NCBI GenBank assembly: GCA_016946835.1
Contig: JACVTC010000090.1
Location: 693,501 to 757,500, forward strand
DNA length: 64,000 nt
Origin: Neocallimastix lanati (nom. inval.)
Lineage: Eukaryota > Neocallimastigomycota > Neocallimastigomycetes > Neocallimastigales > Neocallimastigaceae
Reading direction: 5' to 3'
Below are positions 49,165-61,488 of the stretch, piece by piece (positions within the stretch are counted from its first letter, which is position 1; every line of letters begins with the position of its first letter). The position numbers and the translations under genes are program-made. The notes beneath the pieces were generated by a model. That model was not told the DNA's origin. It worked only from the letters and a program-made list of their open reading frames with translations, and did not search any database.

Positions 49165-51119
49165 TGGCAAACTATACTCCAAATAATGAAAATACGATGA
49201 CAACTATGTTCACAATATTCTTTGGAACTAAAAGCTTAAAGATAAAGCTTATGATCAATTCAGGTTCTGCAAGAAGTTTTATCTGCAAGAACTATGTAAA
49301 TACAAATAAAGCTCCATTTTCAAGTCTTCCATCTACAATAAATATCCAATTACCTAATAAAAATAAAATGAACATAACCCAGACAACAAAACTCTAAAAC
49401 TCAAGTTCATGAATCATGAAGAAAACTTTGAGTTTTGTATCGCTAACTTACAACTTCATGATGTTTCTGGAATCTTGGGAAGAGATTGGCTTAATCTACA
49501 TAAGCCACATATCAACTTCGAAAACAATCATATCTACTTTTTAGAAAAACACTGTTTGGAACATTGTCCTTCCTCGAAAGGAAATAAGTTCCTTTTTCAT
49601 AATCAAAATGTTAGAGCCCCAATGATCCCTCTAGAGTCAGTAATTTACGATTCAATGCTTCCTGAAGACGTCTACGATGACCCTAACTCAGACTTATGTG
49701 CACCCATGATTGAAATGGAAAGTGAACAAACTCTTGAAGAAAAAGAAAATATTTTAATAAAATATTATAAGGAGGAAAGAATCGCTTTCGAAAAAAGGAA
49801 GCGGATAAACTTCCAATTCACTGGCCTTATGATATGTCAATCGACATAGTTCCTGGAAGCCAACTCTTTTTTGGTCCAATCTACTCTCTCTTACAGATCC
49901 TGAAATGGAGGCATTGAAAGTATACATTAAGGAAAATCTTTCAAAAGGATTCATAAGAAAGTCCAAATCGCCAGATGGTGCCCCAGTAATATTTGTCAAG
50001 AAACATGACGGAACTCTACGATTATGCGTGGATTATAGAAAGTTGAACGCAATAACTATTCGGAACAGTTATTCGATTCCTTACATAAATGACTTAATAG
50101 AATCATTTAAAGGTGCTACAATCTTCACTCGATTAGACCTTCGATCAACATATAATTTAATTCGAATTAAAGAAGGTCACGAATATTTGACCGCTTTCCG
50201 CACCCCATTGGTCATTTTGAATATCTAGTGATGCCTTTCGGACTTCGGAATGCCCCCTCCGTTTTCCAACGCTTTGTACAAGATATTTTCTCTGCGGATA
50301 TTGGAAAATTTTTACAAGTCTACTTAGATGATATTATCATCTATACTAATAATCTTGAAGACCACATTAAGCAAGTTAAACATACTCTCAAAAAGCTTAT
50401 CAAGAATAATCTATATGCTAAAATCGAGAAGTGTGACTTCCATGTTCAAAAAACTAAATTTCTTGGATTTTCTGTATCTGCTGAAGGATTACTTATGGAC
50501 CCTGATAAACTGAAATCAATATCTGAATGGCCTACCCCAAAAAGTTTAAAAGATCTTCAAAGTTTTTTAGTCTTTGCAATTTTTATAGAAAATTCATAAA
50601 AAATTTGCTTCTATTATGGAACCAATGAGACTTCTTCTTAAGAAGAATACAACATTCTTGTGGAACAAAGAAGCTGAGGTTTCATTCAATCATTTAAAAG
50701 AATCCTTTAAAAACAACGAACTACTGATATTCCCTGATCACGAAAAAGAGTTTGTGGTGGAAACTGACATAAGTGATTTTGCCGTCGGTTGTGTCTTGTC
50801 CCAAGTTTGCGATAAGGATAAGCTTCTTCACCCAGTCGCTTTTTACTCAAGGTCTTTAACTACGACGGAAAAAAATTATACAATATACAATAAAGAACTC
50901 CTAGGTGTCATTACAGCTTTTGAAGTCTGGAGACACCACTTAGAAGGTTCAGAGTTTCCTGTTCAGGTTGTCACGGACCACAAAAACCTTTTGTACTTTA
51001 AAAAACCTCAAAATTTAAATCAAAGACAAATAAGATGGAGTCTATTCCTCTCAAAATTCGATTTTAGGATCAATTTTAGACCAGGAACGAAAAGCTGTAA
51101 GCCAGACGCTCTATCATGA
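49158..51119 (+). pseudogene. pol: Ty3/gypsy Pol: protease, RT, RNase H
   Basis: Protease: the active-site block reads LMINSGSARSFI, with Asn for the catalytic Asp, and a later [67 protein letters not shown], catalytic YLDD (near 50323) and FLGFSVSAEGLLMDP. RNase H: FVVETDISDFAVGCVLSQ, NKELLGVI and TDHKNL, ending GTKSCKPDALS. Frame breaks lie near 49395, 49830, 50220 and 50600, and TGA (51117) replaces the Arg expected after DALS. Confidence 0.9.
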
Positions 51120-52445
51120 CGTCCTGACTATCGTGGATCATCCACTAGTAATATTCAACAAACTGTTTTGTCAGAAAACATTTTTGTTTGTGCTGCTCTT
51201 AATAGCAATATATCTAAATTAATTGAAGCACAAAAGAAGGACAGTTTTTGTCGAAACACCATTCAAAAATTAAAGCAAAATCTAAAGATTTTAAATCTTC
51301 AATTTTTACATTAATTGATGGTGTTTTACATTTTCGGAAGAAAATAATTGTCCCTTCTTCACTCAAGGCTTCAATTTTATATTCATTTCATGATACACCC
51401 ACCAACGGTCACCAGGGAGTTGACAAAACTCTCGAAAAACTTAAGCGATTCTATTGGTGGCCAAACATGAAGAATGATGTAACAAATTACATTTCTTCAT
51501 GTAAAACTTGTGGGATGAATAAAATCCGTAGGCATAAACCATACGGATTCATACAACCATTGCCGGTTCCAAATAAACCGTGGGAAATTATTGGAGTAGA
51601 CTTTATTGTCTATATACCAAATTCCCAAAATTGTACATGCATAATGGTTGTATCTGACCATTTGACGAAAATGATCCATTTAATTCCATGTTCAGATGTT
51701 CCCTCTGCTGAACTTACAGCTAGAGTTCTTCTTGCTAACGTCTTCCGTTATCATGGGTTCCCGAAGATCATAGTTTCTGACCACGGTTATCAATTCTCCT
51801 CGGAATTCTGGACTTCTCTATGTACCACCCTTGGAATTAAACCGAATCTTGCAACGGTACATCACCAACAATCTAACGGCCAAGTAGAAAGAGCAAATGC
51901 CGTAATCGAACAATACCTCCGCTGCTACTGTTCTACTTCCCAAACTGAATGGTGCTTTTACCTGACGCTTTGCGAACTTGCATACAATAATTCTCTGCAC
52001 AAGTCAATAGGAAAATCACCATTCTACGCTAACTTTGGTTTCAATTCATGCTGTAACATCGATTCACCTCCTATTTTGTTAAAAGATAATGCTTCTACTT
52101 TAACTCGTGATTGGGCTTCTCATTTTAAACTCTCTCAAGAAACATCTTGCTAAGGCTAAAGAAGAATATAAGAAGTTTGGGGATAATAGAAAATCTGCTC
52201 TACCAAAATTCAAAGTTAATGATAAAGTTTGGCTTAGACGTTACTACTTCACGAATGAACCAGCTAAGAAACTATCAAATCAGTATTTAGGTCCCTTCAA
52301 AATAGTTGAAGAAAGAGACAGAATGAATTACAAGTTGGAATTACCAGAAACTATGCATCTTCATCCTATATTCCACATTTCTCAATTGGAACCATATACG
52401 GAAAGAAAAGAAGAATTGAAAGAAGATAAACATTTATCTTCTTAG
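51120..52445 (+). pseudogene. pol: Ty3/gypsy integrase
   Basis: HHCC region: HDTPTNGHQGVDKTLEKLKR, FYWWPNMKNDV, CKTCGMNK. Catalytic DDE: GVDFIVYIP, IIVSDHGYQF and HHQQSNGQVERAN. Then SPFYANFGFN, and after a frameshift near 52110 the C-terminal SH3-like part (PKFKVNDKVWLRR, YLGPFKIVEE, HPIFHISQLEPY). Residues ending in Ser-Ser, then stop; no chromodomain. All three acidic residues are present. Confidence 0.9.
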
Positions 52446-52454
52446 AGGGAGCAA
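52444..52454 (+). promoter_or_regulatory. Polypurine tract
   Basis: AGAGGGAGCAA sits directly before the 3' LTR (TGTAAGGAAT) and overlaps the integrase stop region. Confidence 0.8.
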
Positions 52455-53352
52455 TGTAAGGAATTTAGATAAAATATCTATATTCCTTAGTTAAATATTA
52501 ATATTATTAATATTTATTATTATGGATAAGTATAATTATTAAATATTAAATAAAATTTTATATAAACTTTAATTAAATATCATATACTAAAATTACTATT
52601 TATTATAAATTTAAATTCTAGATTTCCATTTTAAGAAACCAATAATATAAATAATTTTACCAAAACAAATAAATATTTATATTAATTAAAATTAAGTATA
52701 ATAAAAATTTAATTTACTATTAATATCAAAAATTAAATAATAATTTTTTTTCCAATGACAATTTGGTTTTTTATTATTATTTAATATTAATAAATCACAT
52801 TATCATTTCATCAGGTTTTTCTGCTAGTCTTTTCCTGATGAATTACCAATTAGACTAGTACAGTCTATTAAATAATAAATTAACAATATATATTTAATAT
52901 AAACAAAATAAATAATGAACAAATTAAATAATTTCAATTAATAATTAAATAAAAAATAAATGAAAACAGATAACAAATGATTAAATTTTAATAAATAAAA
53001 TATATTAAAAATAAAACAAATAATAACTTATTAGTAATAAAAATTAATAAATAATTAAATAATAATTATTAAAATAAAGAAATTATTAAATAAATCAAAA
53101 TGTATAAAATAACGATTGATTTCCTTTTAGGAAATCAAGAGTTATTATTTTAAAAAATATATTAATAAAGAAATTTAAGAATTCAACTTAAATAAAAAAA
53201 AATTTTTTAATTTTTTAAATGTTTTAATTTTTTTAATATATTTTTGAATAAACTCTTTTAATTATTTTTTTTTAAAATATTTTTTAATCTTTTAAATTTT
53301 TAAATCATAAAAGAAACTATTTAAAATATAATTTATTTAATAGTTTCTTACA
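52455..53352 (+). repeat. 3' LTR of the Ty3/gypsy element
   Basis: 898 bp, TGTAAGGAATTTAG...TAGTTTCTTACA. Two hairpins (52809-52840 and 53118-53136) are shared with the 5' LTR and, with paired changes, with the LTR at 62082. Confidence 0.9.
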
Positions 53353-54538
53353 TGTTGATAACTATTTAGTAGTTATCGTTTGAATAATAATATTTTTTAA
53401 TATTATTATTATTTGAACTTATTATTATTTATTTATAAAAATATTTTATTTTTAATATTTTTATTAAGAATAAATTTTTAATAATCGTTACATTTTTATT
53501 TAGTACATTTTTCTCTCTTTTATATTTAATAATTAAAATAAAGTAATATTTGTTTGCAAAAATAAACTATTTAATATATTTAAGCATAATTCTTATATTT
53601 TAATTCAAAGTATTGAATTCATATATATAAAAATAATTTAATTAATTATAAAAAAAAATAATAATTAAAACAATTATTGAATATATTGTAAAGATTTAAT
53701 AAATCTTTAATACATTAAATAGCTTAATTTGTCGTACAATTAATTTATTTAAAGTATATGAATTATTTTTTTATATAAATTTTATTAATTATTTTTTAAA
53801 TTGAAAATATTTTTTAATTAGATTAGTTAACTTAGTTTAGTTTTAAATAATTAAATATTAATTTAGGAATAATCTTAAATAGTTAATATTTATAAAAATA
53901 GTTTTTCAATATTAAATATATAATTAAAATTATTATAAGTATTAAAATAATAAATAAAATAAAGAGTTTAAAAAATTAATTTTAGTTTCAGTAAATTAAT
54001 AAATAATAAAAAATTATTAATTAAAATATCTTTTGTTTATAAATAAATAGTTTTATATATATTATTAAATAACATCATATATTAATAATGTAATAAGAAA
54101 AAATATAAATACATGTAATTTTTCTTAATCAAATCGATGTATTAGTTATTAACTATTTTACAGTTAATAACATAAGAGAAGTTTATAATTAATAAAAGAA
54201 TTTATTAATAAAAGAAATTACTTTAATTTTATTTGTTTAAATTGTAGTGTTTTTTATTGTTATAATCTGTTTTTATTGACGGATTCATTACATATATAAT
54301 AATAACTTAAAGAAATATTAAATATATTTCTTTTATAATAAATAATATAAAAGTTATTAATATAATGTTATAATTTAAAATAAAAATAAAACTAATTTAG
54401 GAAATTAACTACTTATAATTATAATAATTTACTAAAAATATTTAATATTAATTTTTAATTTAATTTATTTAATTATATTATTCTAATTAATTTAAGTAAT
54501 TTAAGTAATTTAATTAATTTATAATAATTTATTATTAT
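53353..54538. other. Intergenic, AT-rich, no gene
   Basis: Nothing beyond AT-rich sequence between two retroelements. The 5 bases at 54534-54538 (ATTAT) are the target duplication of the copia element that follows. Confidence 0.6.
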
Positions 54539-54790
54539 TATGAACTACCCATTTATTTATCTATTTTATTCATTTATTTATTTATTATAATTTTCCATGT
54601 TTTGCATAACATAAATCTATGTTAATGCATTTTTAATTTATTTTTAATTTATTTTATGTAAACTATATCACATTTATAAATCACATGATGTATCATATAA
54701 AGGTTATGTTTAGTGTATGATTTTACTCTCTGTTAACCTTTTATACAATTACTGTATAATAAATTTATTCTAATATTAATAAAGCTAATA
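54539..54790 (+). repeat. 5' LTR of the copia element
   Basis: 252 bp, TATGAACTACCC...AAAGCTAATA; ends are TAT/ATA rather than TG/CA. The AT-rich target leaves the exact ends uncertain by a base or two. Confidence 0.85.
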
Positions 54791-54805
54791 GATTAAGAGT
54801 CTCAT
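54791..54805 (+). promoter_or_regulatory. Primer-binding site, half tRNA-Lys(CUU)
   Basis: GATTAAGAGTCTCAT immediately after the LTR, the same 15 bases as at 23837 and on the minus strand at 45950, although the three LTRs are different. Confidence 0.8.
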
Positions 54806-54879
54806 TTTACACACTCTTAGTTTGTATTATTAAAACGTTTTAAACTTTTCAAAGCAATTGCCTTTTACTAATTACGAAA

Positions 54880-55293
54880 ATGAACGGTACCTACACTATG
54901 CCAAAGGAATATTTCCTTCACGGCGCTAACAATTTTAGTCATTGGAAATTCGCACTTACTATGGTCGCTAAAAGATTACGACTTGAAGAATTTCTTGAAA
55001 CGGATGTAGTCAATAAAATAAAAGCAAACTACTACAGATTTAATCCAAACGGGTTTGACGCCACAACAAGAGTGGTTACTCATATTTTGAAAGAGATCGT
55101 TCCAAATGAATGGAACAGAAACCATTTCGACAACATCGATGACAATAATAATCTTGAAAACATGATACTCAATAATCGTATATTATTATTTAATCAAAAC
55201 AAAAACAAAGTCATAGAAATGGCCAAAGACATGGACTATGACTTATCGTTGTTAATGATCTTCAACATGGAAACGAAGATCGTCCTGAAGTAA
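54880..55293 (+). pseudogene. gag: copia Gag, N-terminal part
   Basis: The start MNGTYTMPKEYFLHGANNFS is followed by SHWKFALTMVAKRLRLEEFL, the copia Gag 'N-W' substrate fold. The frame is lost near 55240-55290; in the shifted frame Gag continues without a gap into the next segment (DLQHGNEDRPEVN), so a single-base indel split one protein. Confidence 0.8.
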
Positions 55294-57164
55294 ATAGAAC
55301 AACATCTAGCTTCAGAATGTTTGAAAAACTTAAGGAAATGTTCGGTGACAATAATAATGACACCGAGTACTGGCTCAAAAAATTAAGTAATTTAAAAGCA
55401 AATGATAGAAGCCAGATTATGAAGACTGCCAATGAAGTTAAGAAAATCTTTGGAGAAATGGAAGAAGCAAATGTAATCATCTCCGAAAGAGAAAAATTAA
55501 AGTACATATACAATATTCTACCAGATGATTTTAAAATTCTTATAGACGTTACTTTGAATACTACTGCGAATGAATTATATGACTACATAAAGGAAAGAAT
55601 TTCTGCTAGGTCATATTTAGAAAATTGGGATAAAAATAAAATTGATTACTACAATGACCCAATGGATGTTGATTTATTATCCTACCATAATAAAAACAAA
55701 AATAAAGGAAATAGGAATTATAAAATCAACAAAAAGAAAAGTAAAACAAATATGAAGAAAGATAACAGACCTTTCTGTCATATCTGTGAAGAAAGAGGAC
55801 ATTCTACAAGAGAATGTCGTTATAACACTAAGCCTAAAAACCAAAATAAAACAAACAATAAGGGGAGGCAAAGCAGCACAAAGCAAAGAAGGATGGGAAA
55901 AATACCATCATTAGATTTAATAGAATCATTTAATGAAAGCGAAGATATCTACAAAAATGATATTAACTTCGATGATATTAGGCCAATGATAGAAAAAGAT
56001 GTAAATCTGGTTGAGATAATTGAAAATGAAAACACAACAGATGAAGATAGTCCTAATAGTATAAACAAATACATAAATTCAGTAAATCATATGCAAGAAA
56101 CAGAAGAATTTGAAGAATTTCATGAATGGTACTACGATACAGGTGCATATGAACACATAATTAACAATAAAAGTTTTTTGAAGGACTTTAAAAAGGAAAA
56201 AGTATACTTACGTTGTACTAATAATTCTGTAATTGAATTTGAAGGATATGGATCTTATGAATTTTGTATAAACGATTATAAATTTAATTTAAAAAGAGTA
56301 TTATATTCAGAAAAGGTAAACAAAAATCTCTTTAGTGCCATAGAATTAGCAAAACTGGGCATAATATCAATTATTAAACCCTTAAATGGTGAAAAAGTAA
56401 GGTTAGAATTAAGAAATATAAAGAATAAACACATTGGATACTTTGAATCCAATAATTATAATCAATTCAAAATGGAAGTCTTATATAAAGTAAACAATAA
56501 TAGCTTTAAAAAGAAAGAAATATTATCAGTAGATAAAACTGATAATATAAGCAAAGAAATATGGCATAGAAGATTGGGCCACTTCTACCAAAATAATTTA
56601 AACAAATATTTAGAAATGCATAACATTAAAAGTCCATTATGTATAGATTGTAAAATCTCAAAAATGAAAAGAATAGCACATAATGGTGAACCACCCAAAG
56701 CTAAGGAAAAATTAGAAGTTATACATTCTGATATCTCTGGACCTGTAAATCCTTCCATAGATAATAAAAAATATTTTATTACATTTATGGATGAATTCTC
56801 AAGAAAAGTTTGGATTTTCACTCTGAAATCCAAATCTGAGGCACCAGATATTATTATTGACTTCTTTAAATATTTAAATAATCAGTTCAAAGAATTATCA
56901 ATTAAAAAATTTAGAACCGATGGGGGTAAAGAATATAAAAATAAGAAAATTAACAAATTATGTAAAGAATATGGTATAGAAAAACTATATTCTGCACCAT
57001 ATAACCCCGAAATTAATGGAAAGGCAGAAAGAATTAATCAAACCTTAGTGAATGCAGCTATTTCACTCTTACATTGGGCAGGTATGTCTGAAAATTTCTG
57101 GGAATACGCCATTAAACAAGCTTGTTATATTTATAAATACCACATTCTGGAAACAATAACTTAA
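55290..57164 (+). pseudogene. pol: copia Gag end, knuckle, protease, integrase core
   Basis: The frame carries the Gag C-terminal block LKYIYNILPDDFKILIDVTL, zinc knuckle CHICEERGHSTREC, protease WYYDTGAYEHIINN (intact DTG-A), the integrase zinc-binding region IWHRRLGHFYQNNL plus CIDCKISKMKR, and catalytic residues in VIHSDISGP, FRTDGGKEYKN and YNPEINGKAERINQ. It ends at a frameshift near 57145-57164, inside the region before IPDEVFEDKK. Confidence 0.9.
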
Positions 57165-57175
57165 TTCCAGATGAA

Positions 57176-59314
57176 GTGTTTGAAGATAAAAAGGTATCTA
57201 TAAAACATTTAAGAACATTTGGTTGCGTATGCTATTATAAAGATTTTACCAAACATAAACCAAAATTCTCACCAAACGCGAAAAAAGGAATATTTCTTGG
57301 TTTCGATAATCAGACCTACTCATATATAGTTATGGATGAAAAAGATTTAAATATTCACCACGTTAGAGAAGTTGAATGTCTAGAAAATGAACCTTCAAAT
57401 TTCAAATATAAAAATACATCAAAGGAAGATCCTTATTTTACCTTTGAAAACCTAAACAGGAATAATATGGGACCTATTATTAACAATAGAGAAGAAAGAA
57501 ATTTAATTCCAGAAGAAAACATTGAGGAAGACATAAACAATAGTAATAACGAAGATATAAATAACGTGGAAGAAGATGTTAATAATGAAGAAATACATAA
57601 TGTTGGAGAAGTTAATAATGAAGAAATACATAATGTTGAAGAAGTTAATAATGAAGAAATACATAATGTTGAAGAAGAATTAAATAATGAAGAAATATAT
57701 AATGTAGATGAAGAAGTAAATATTGAAGAAATAAATATTGAAAAAAATATCAATATGGAAAATGAAAATGAAAATATGGAAAATATTAATATGGAAATTG
57801 AAAATGACCAAAATAATGTAAGAAACATAGAAGAAGATATAAATGAAAGAAAAGCAGTTGAAGAAGAGATCAAAAATGAAAAAAGAAATAATAATACAAA
57901 TATTTATAACGATATATTACCAGAAAATATTAATAACAATAATGAAAATCTTGAGGATAATAATGTAAAAGGTAACAATAAATTAAATAACAAAGAAAAT
58001 ATCGATAATATAACGGAAAAATCAATAAGTAAGGATAATGATATCTCAAGAAGAGGAGTATATTCTAATAATAAAGTAGTTAATATGGATATAGAAAAAT
58101 ATACCTTAAACGATAAACATAATAATAAAAATCTGACCATAAAAGATATTATTAAGGAAAATTTAAATTATAATGAAAGGAATGATAAAAATATTATAAC
58201 TAACTTAAACGATACAAATTATTTTCATGACAATAATATAAATAAAAACAAAACAAGATATAATAATAAATATATATATAATAAACACAACAATACCATA
58301 AATAAAGAAAACACTAAAAGCAATTCATATAAAGACGACACTAAAATGAATTCTAAAAATTTTATTGATGAATATAATTCGAAATTTATTCATAATGATA
58401 ATAACAAATTATTTAGTAGAGATACATTCGATTTTACTTATGAAATAAACAAAGAAAGAAAGAAAATAACTAATAATAATGAAAATAATATTGACGACTT
58501 ACCTTCTACTTCCAATAATATCCTGAATTATAATAATTGTGATTCTGAAATTCCAAATTTCGAATTTAAGAAATTCAATTCTAATGAATTTTTTAAAAAT
58601 ACTAATCCTGTTAAAAAAAGTAGAAAAGGAAAAGAAGTAATATATGAAGATATAACTCCAAAACAAAATAATCCTGTCACACCGTCCACTTCTATTGTTG
58701 ATACTCCTACAATTAATAAAAATATTGATAAAAAACCAATAACAATAAAAGATAAAGAAATGAGTAAAAATAATATTTCAGATAATATAAATAATTCAAA
58801 AAATAATACTTACAAGAATGAAAAAATTTTTAATAATAAAAATTCTTCAAAAAATGACAAAATTCTTCATAAAATATTTTCTAAAAATGAAAAAATTTTT
58901 AATAATAAAAATTCTTCAAAAATCGACAAAAATTTTCCTGCAAAATTATTGGAAGATAATTCTCAATTTAATGCTAATATTAATAAATTTATATTAAATT
59001 CTAATAATGCTATTAATAAATCAAATAATAATTTAAATTTAAAGGTTAATAAGTCACATGATATTGATGATTATAAGGATATTTCACATAAACATATTGA
59101 TGATGATCATAAAACTATGGAAGAGAAAAATTTTTTAAAAAATGACAAAAATTTTATTAATAAAAAAATTTTTCAAAATGATGAAAATAATTATGTCATC
59201 AATTCTTCTAAAAGCGATAAGTTTATTTTACTTAATAACAATGACAACTCTCATGATCTTAATAGTAATGTTTCTTCTACTAATAGTTCTCAATGTAACC
59301 ATTTTAATAACTAA
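57176..59314 (+). pseudogene. pol: copia integrase C-terminus and giant Asn-rich linker
   Basis: The first ~100 residues are the integrase C-terminal part (LRTFGCVCYYKDFTKHKPKF, KKGIFLGFDNQTYSYIVMD). The next ~600 residues are an Asn/Lys/Asp/Glu linker with no fold, with tandem repeats of NNEEIHNVEEV type (57555-57720) and NEKIFNNKNSSKNDK type (58818-58925). Copia linkers between integrase and RT are usually much shorter. A TAA at 59312 stops the frame; RT follows in the same frame. Confidence 0.8.
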
Positions 59315-60532
59315 ATTTTTACTAATGATAGTCCTTGTTTGGAGGGGATTAAAACTGTTAAAAATACCTCTGAAAATTTTAAAAATTCTTCTCTTAATAA
59401 CTCTAAAAATAATTCATCCCCCTACCATAAATCTTGCCTGGAACATGAATCTAATTCACCTGAATATTACCACAAAATTATTAATTCTATAATTAATGAT
59501 AAAGATTATGATATGCCTGATTCTTCCAATAATATTAATACTTCTCATTCTGATATTAAAATGACTGAAATTACTTCTAACCCATTAAGAAAAAGACCAC
59601 GTAGTTCTTCAATTCCTGATTTTTCTAATACTTATCCTAATTCTCGATTTAAAGATAATCACTATAATACTGATAAGATGATTGCTTCTGTTTTCATGGA
59701 TACTCCAAACAACTATACCGAAGCTATTAATTGTCCTAATAAATCAAATTGGATCAATGCAATAAACGACGAACTTAATAATCTTTACAATAACAAAATC
59801 ATGACTTTTGTTAAACATATTCCAAAAAATAAAAATCTTATAACTACTAAATGGGTTTTTGCTACCAAGAAAGATGCCAACAACAATATTATTAAATATA
59901 AAGCTCGACTTGTTGCCCGTGGATTTAAACAAAAATATGGCATCGATTATGAACTCACTTATTCTCCTACTCTTAATATTGATGGTTTAAAACTAATTTT
60001 TGCCCTATCCGCAAAATTTCGTTGGAATGTCTACCAATTGGATATCAAAGCTGCATATCTCAATGCTCCATTGGATCGTGACATTTACACTACCATTCCC
60101 AAAGGAGATAGCAACTTTTGGAGGGGATATTGGAAACTTAACAAGGCTCTTTATGGACTTAAACAATCAGGTAGACAGTGGAATAAAACAATAACAAAAT
60201 TCTTAATAAAACAAGGTTTTAAACAAAATTTATCTGAAAAATGCATATTTAAATATTCCATTAAAAATAAAACAAAATGTATAATAGGATTATATGTGGA
60301 CGACATGATAATTGCAGGAGAAGACAAAATTATTACAAATATAATAAAAAAGATAAAAAATAAATTTAAAGTATCTAACTGTGGTCCTGTAGAATATATT
60401 TTAGGAATAAAAGTGGAAAAAGAAAATAATAAATATATTATTTCTCAAAAGGGCTTTATAGAAAACTTATTAAATAAATTTAATATAAAAAACACAAGAA
60501 AAAGAAATACACCATGTACTGGTGATAATTAA
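59315..60532 (+). pseudogene. pol: copia reverse transcriptase
   Basis: Same frame as the preceding segment after one stop. RT blocks: WINAINDELNNLYNNKIM, TKWVFATKKDANNN, KARLVARGFKQKYGIDYEL, YQLDIKAAYLNAPLDRDIY, YGLKQSGRQWN, catalytic LYVDDMIIAGE (near 60290) and YILGIKVEKENNKYIISQ. It ends in a stop and a frameshift near 60500-60565 before RNase H. Confidence 0.9.
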
Positions 60533-61217
60533 AAATCAGAAAATAAAAAAACCTTTTAATATCACGACCTACAAAAGTGCGATAGGATCATTAATTTACC
60601 TATCAAAATGCACTAGACCCGATATAGCATTCGCAGTTAATAAGGCCGCAAGAAAATGTGAATGTCCCACAATATCTGATTGGAACAAAATAATTAATAT
60701 ATTCAAATATATTAATTCTACCATAGATTTAAAGATTATATATGACGGTATGGGAGAAATTAAAGCTTATACTGATTCAGACTTTGGAGGTGACTTAGAG
60801 GACAGAAAATCTACTTCTGGAGGAATAATTCTGATGGGAAATTCATCAATATGTTGGATTTCTAAAAAGCAATCTTGTGTAGCTACATCTACTGCCGAGG
60901 CAGAATACATAAGTACATCTGAAAATTTAAAGAAAATTTTATGGATAAGAAATATATTAAAAAAACTAATAAATTATAATAAAACAATTACAATATACAC
61001 AGATAATTTAGCTAGCAAAACAACGATAGAAAATGGTGAAATAAATACTAAATTAAAACATATAGACATTAGATTTCATTTTAATAAAGATAATATTGAT
61101 AAGAAAATTGTTAAATTAGAATATATAGACACCAATAATATGCTAGCAGATATATTAACAAAAAACACAAATGGGACAAAAATTTTAAATTTTACAAATA
61201 AGATTTTTTACAAATAA
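60522..61217 (+). pseudogene. pol: copia RNase H
   Basis: From ITTYKSAIGSLIYLSKCTRP (end of RT connection) through AYTDSDFGGDLEDRKSTSG, CWISKKQSCVATSTAEAEYI, IYTDNLASKTTIENG and KHIDIRFHFNKD to the stop at 61215. The acidic residues of the RNase H site (first TDSD, E of AEAEY, second TDN) are all present. Only the upstream frame breaks disable it. Confidence 0.9.
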
Positions 61218-61226
61218 ATCTAATTT

Positions 61227-61235
61227 GAGGGGGAG
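61227..61235 (+). promoter_or_regulatory. Polypurine tract
   Basis: GAGGGGGAG directly before the 3' LTR, ten bases after the RNase H stop. Confidence 0.85.
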
Positions 61236-61483
61236 TATGAACTACCCATTTATTTATCTATTTTATTCATTTATTTATTTATTATAATTTCCATGTGCAT
61301 AACATAAATCTATGTTAATGCATTTTTAATTTATTTTTAATTTATTTTATGTAAACTATATCACATTTATAAATCACATGATGTATCATATAAAGGTTAC
61401 GTTTAGTGTATGATTTTACTCTCTGTTAACCTTTTATACAATTACTGTATAATAAATTTATTCTAATATTAATAAAGCTAATA
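61236..61483 (+). repeat. 3' LTR of the copia element
   Basis: 248 bp, same ends as the 5' copy; the 4-bp length difference is TTTTCCATGTTTTGC against TTTCCATGTGC. Confidence 0.9.
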
Positions 61484-61488
61484 ATTAT

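Larger units (their letters stand above)
47568..53352 (+). mobile_element. Ty3/gypsy element with truncated 5' LTR
   Basis: Order: LTR remnant, gag, protease, RT, RNase H, integrase, polypurine tract, LTR. RT before integrase defines Ty3/gypsy. No chromodomain follows integrase. The 3' LTR is full length (52455-53352), while the 5' copy begins only at the position equal to 52501, so its first 46 bp are missing and no target duplication can be read. Many frameshifts and a stop show it is inactive. Confidence 0.9.
54539..61483 (+). mobile_element. Full-length Ty1/copia element, 6.9 kb
   Basis: 5' LTR 54539-54790, PBS 54791-54805, Gag-Pol 54880-61217 (protease, integrase, RT, RNase H, the copia order), polypurine tract 61227-61235, 3' LTR 61236-61483, and ATTAT duplicated on both sides (54534-54538, 61484-61488). 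The LTRs differ by one substitution and two small indels (1 and 3 bases), so insertion is recent, yet the coding region has three frameshifts and an in-frame stop. Confidence 0.92.

Noticed and set aside
54880-61217. Programmed frameshifts in the copia element
   Set aside because: The breaks fall inside conserved domains (Gag core, integrase, RT-RNase H connection) and not at a gag-pol border, so they are indels.
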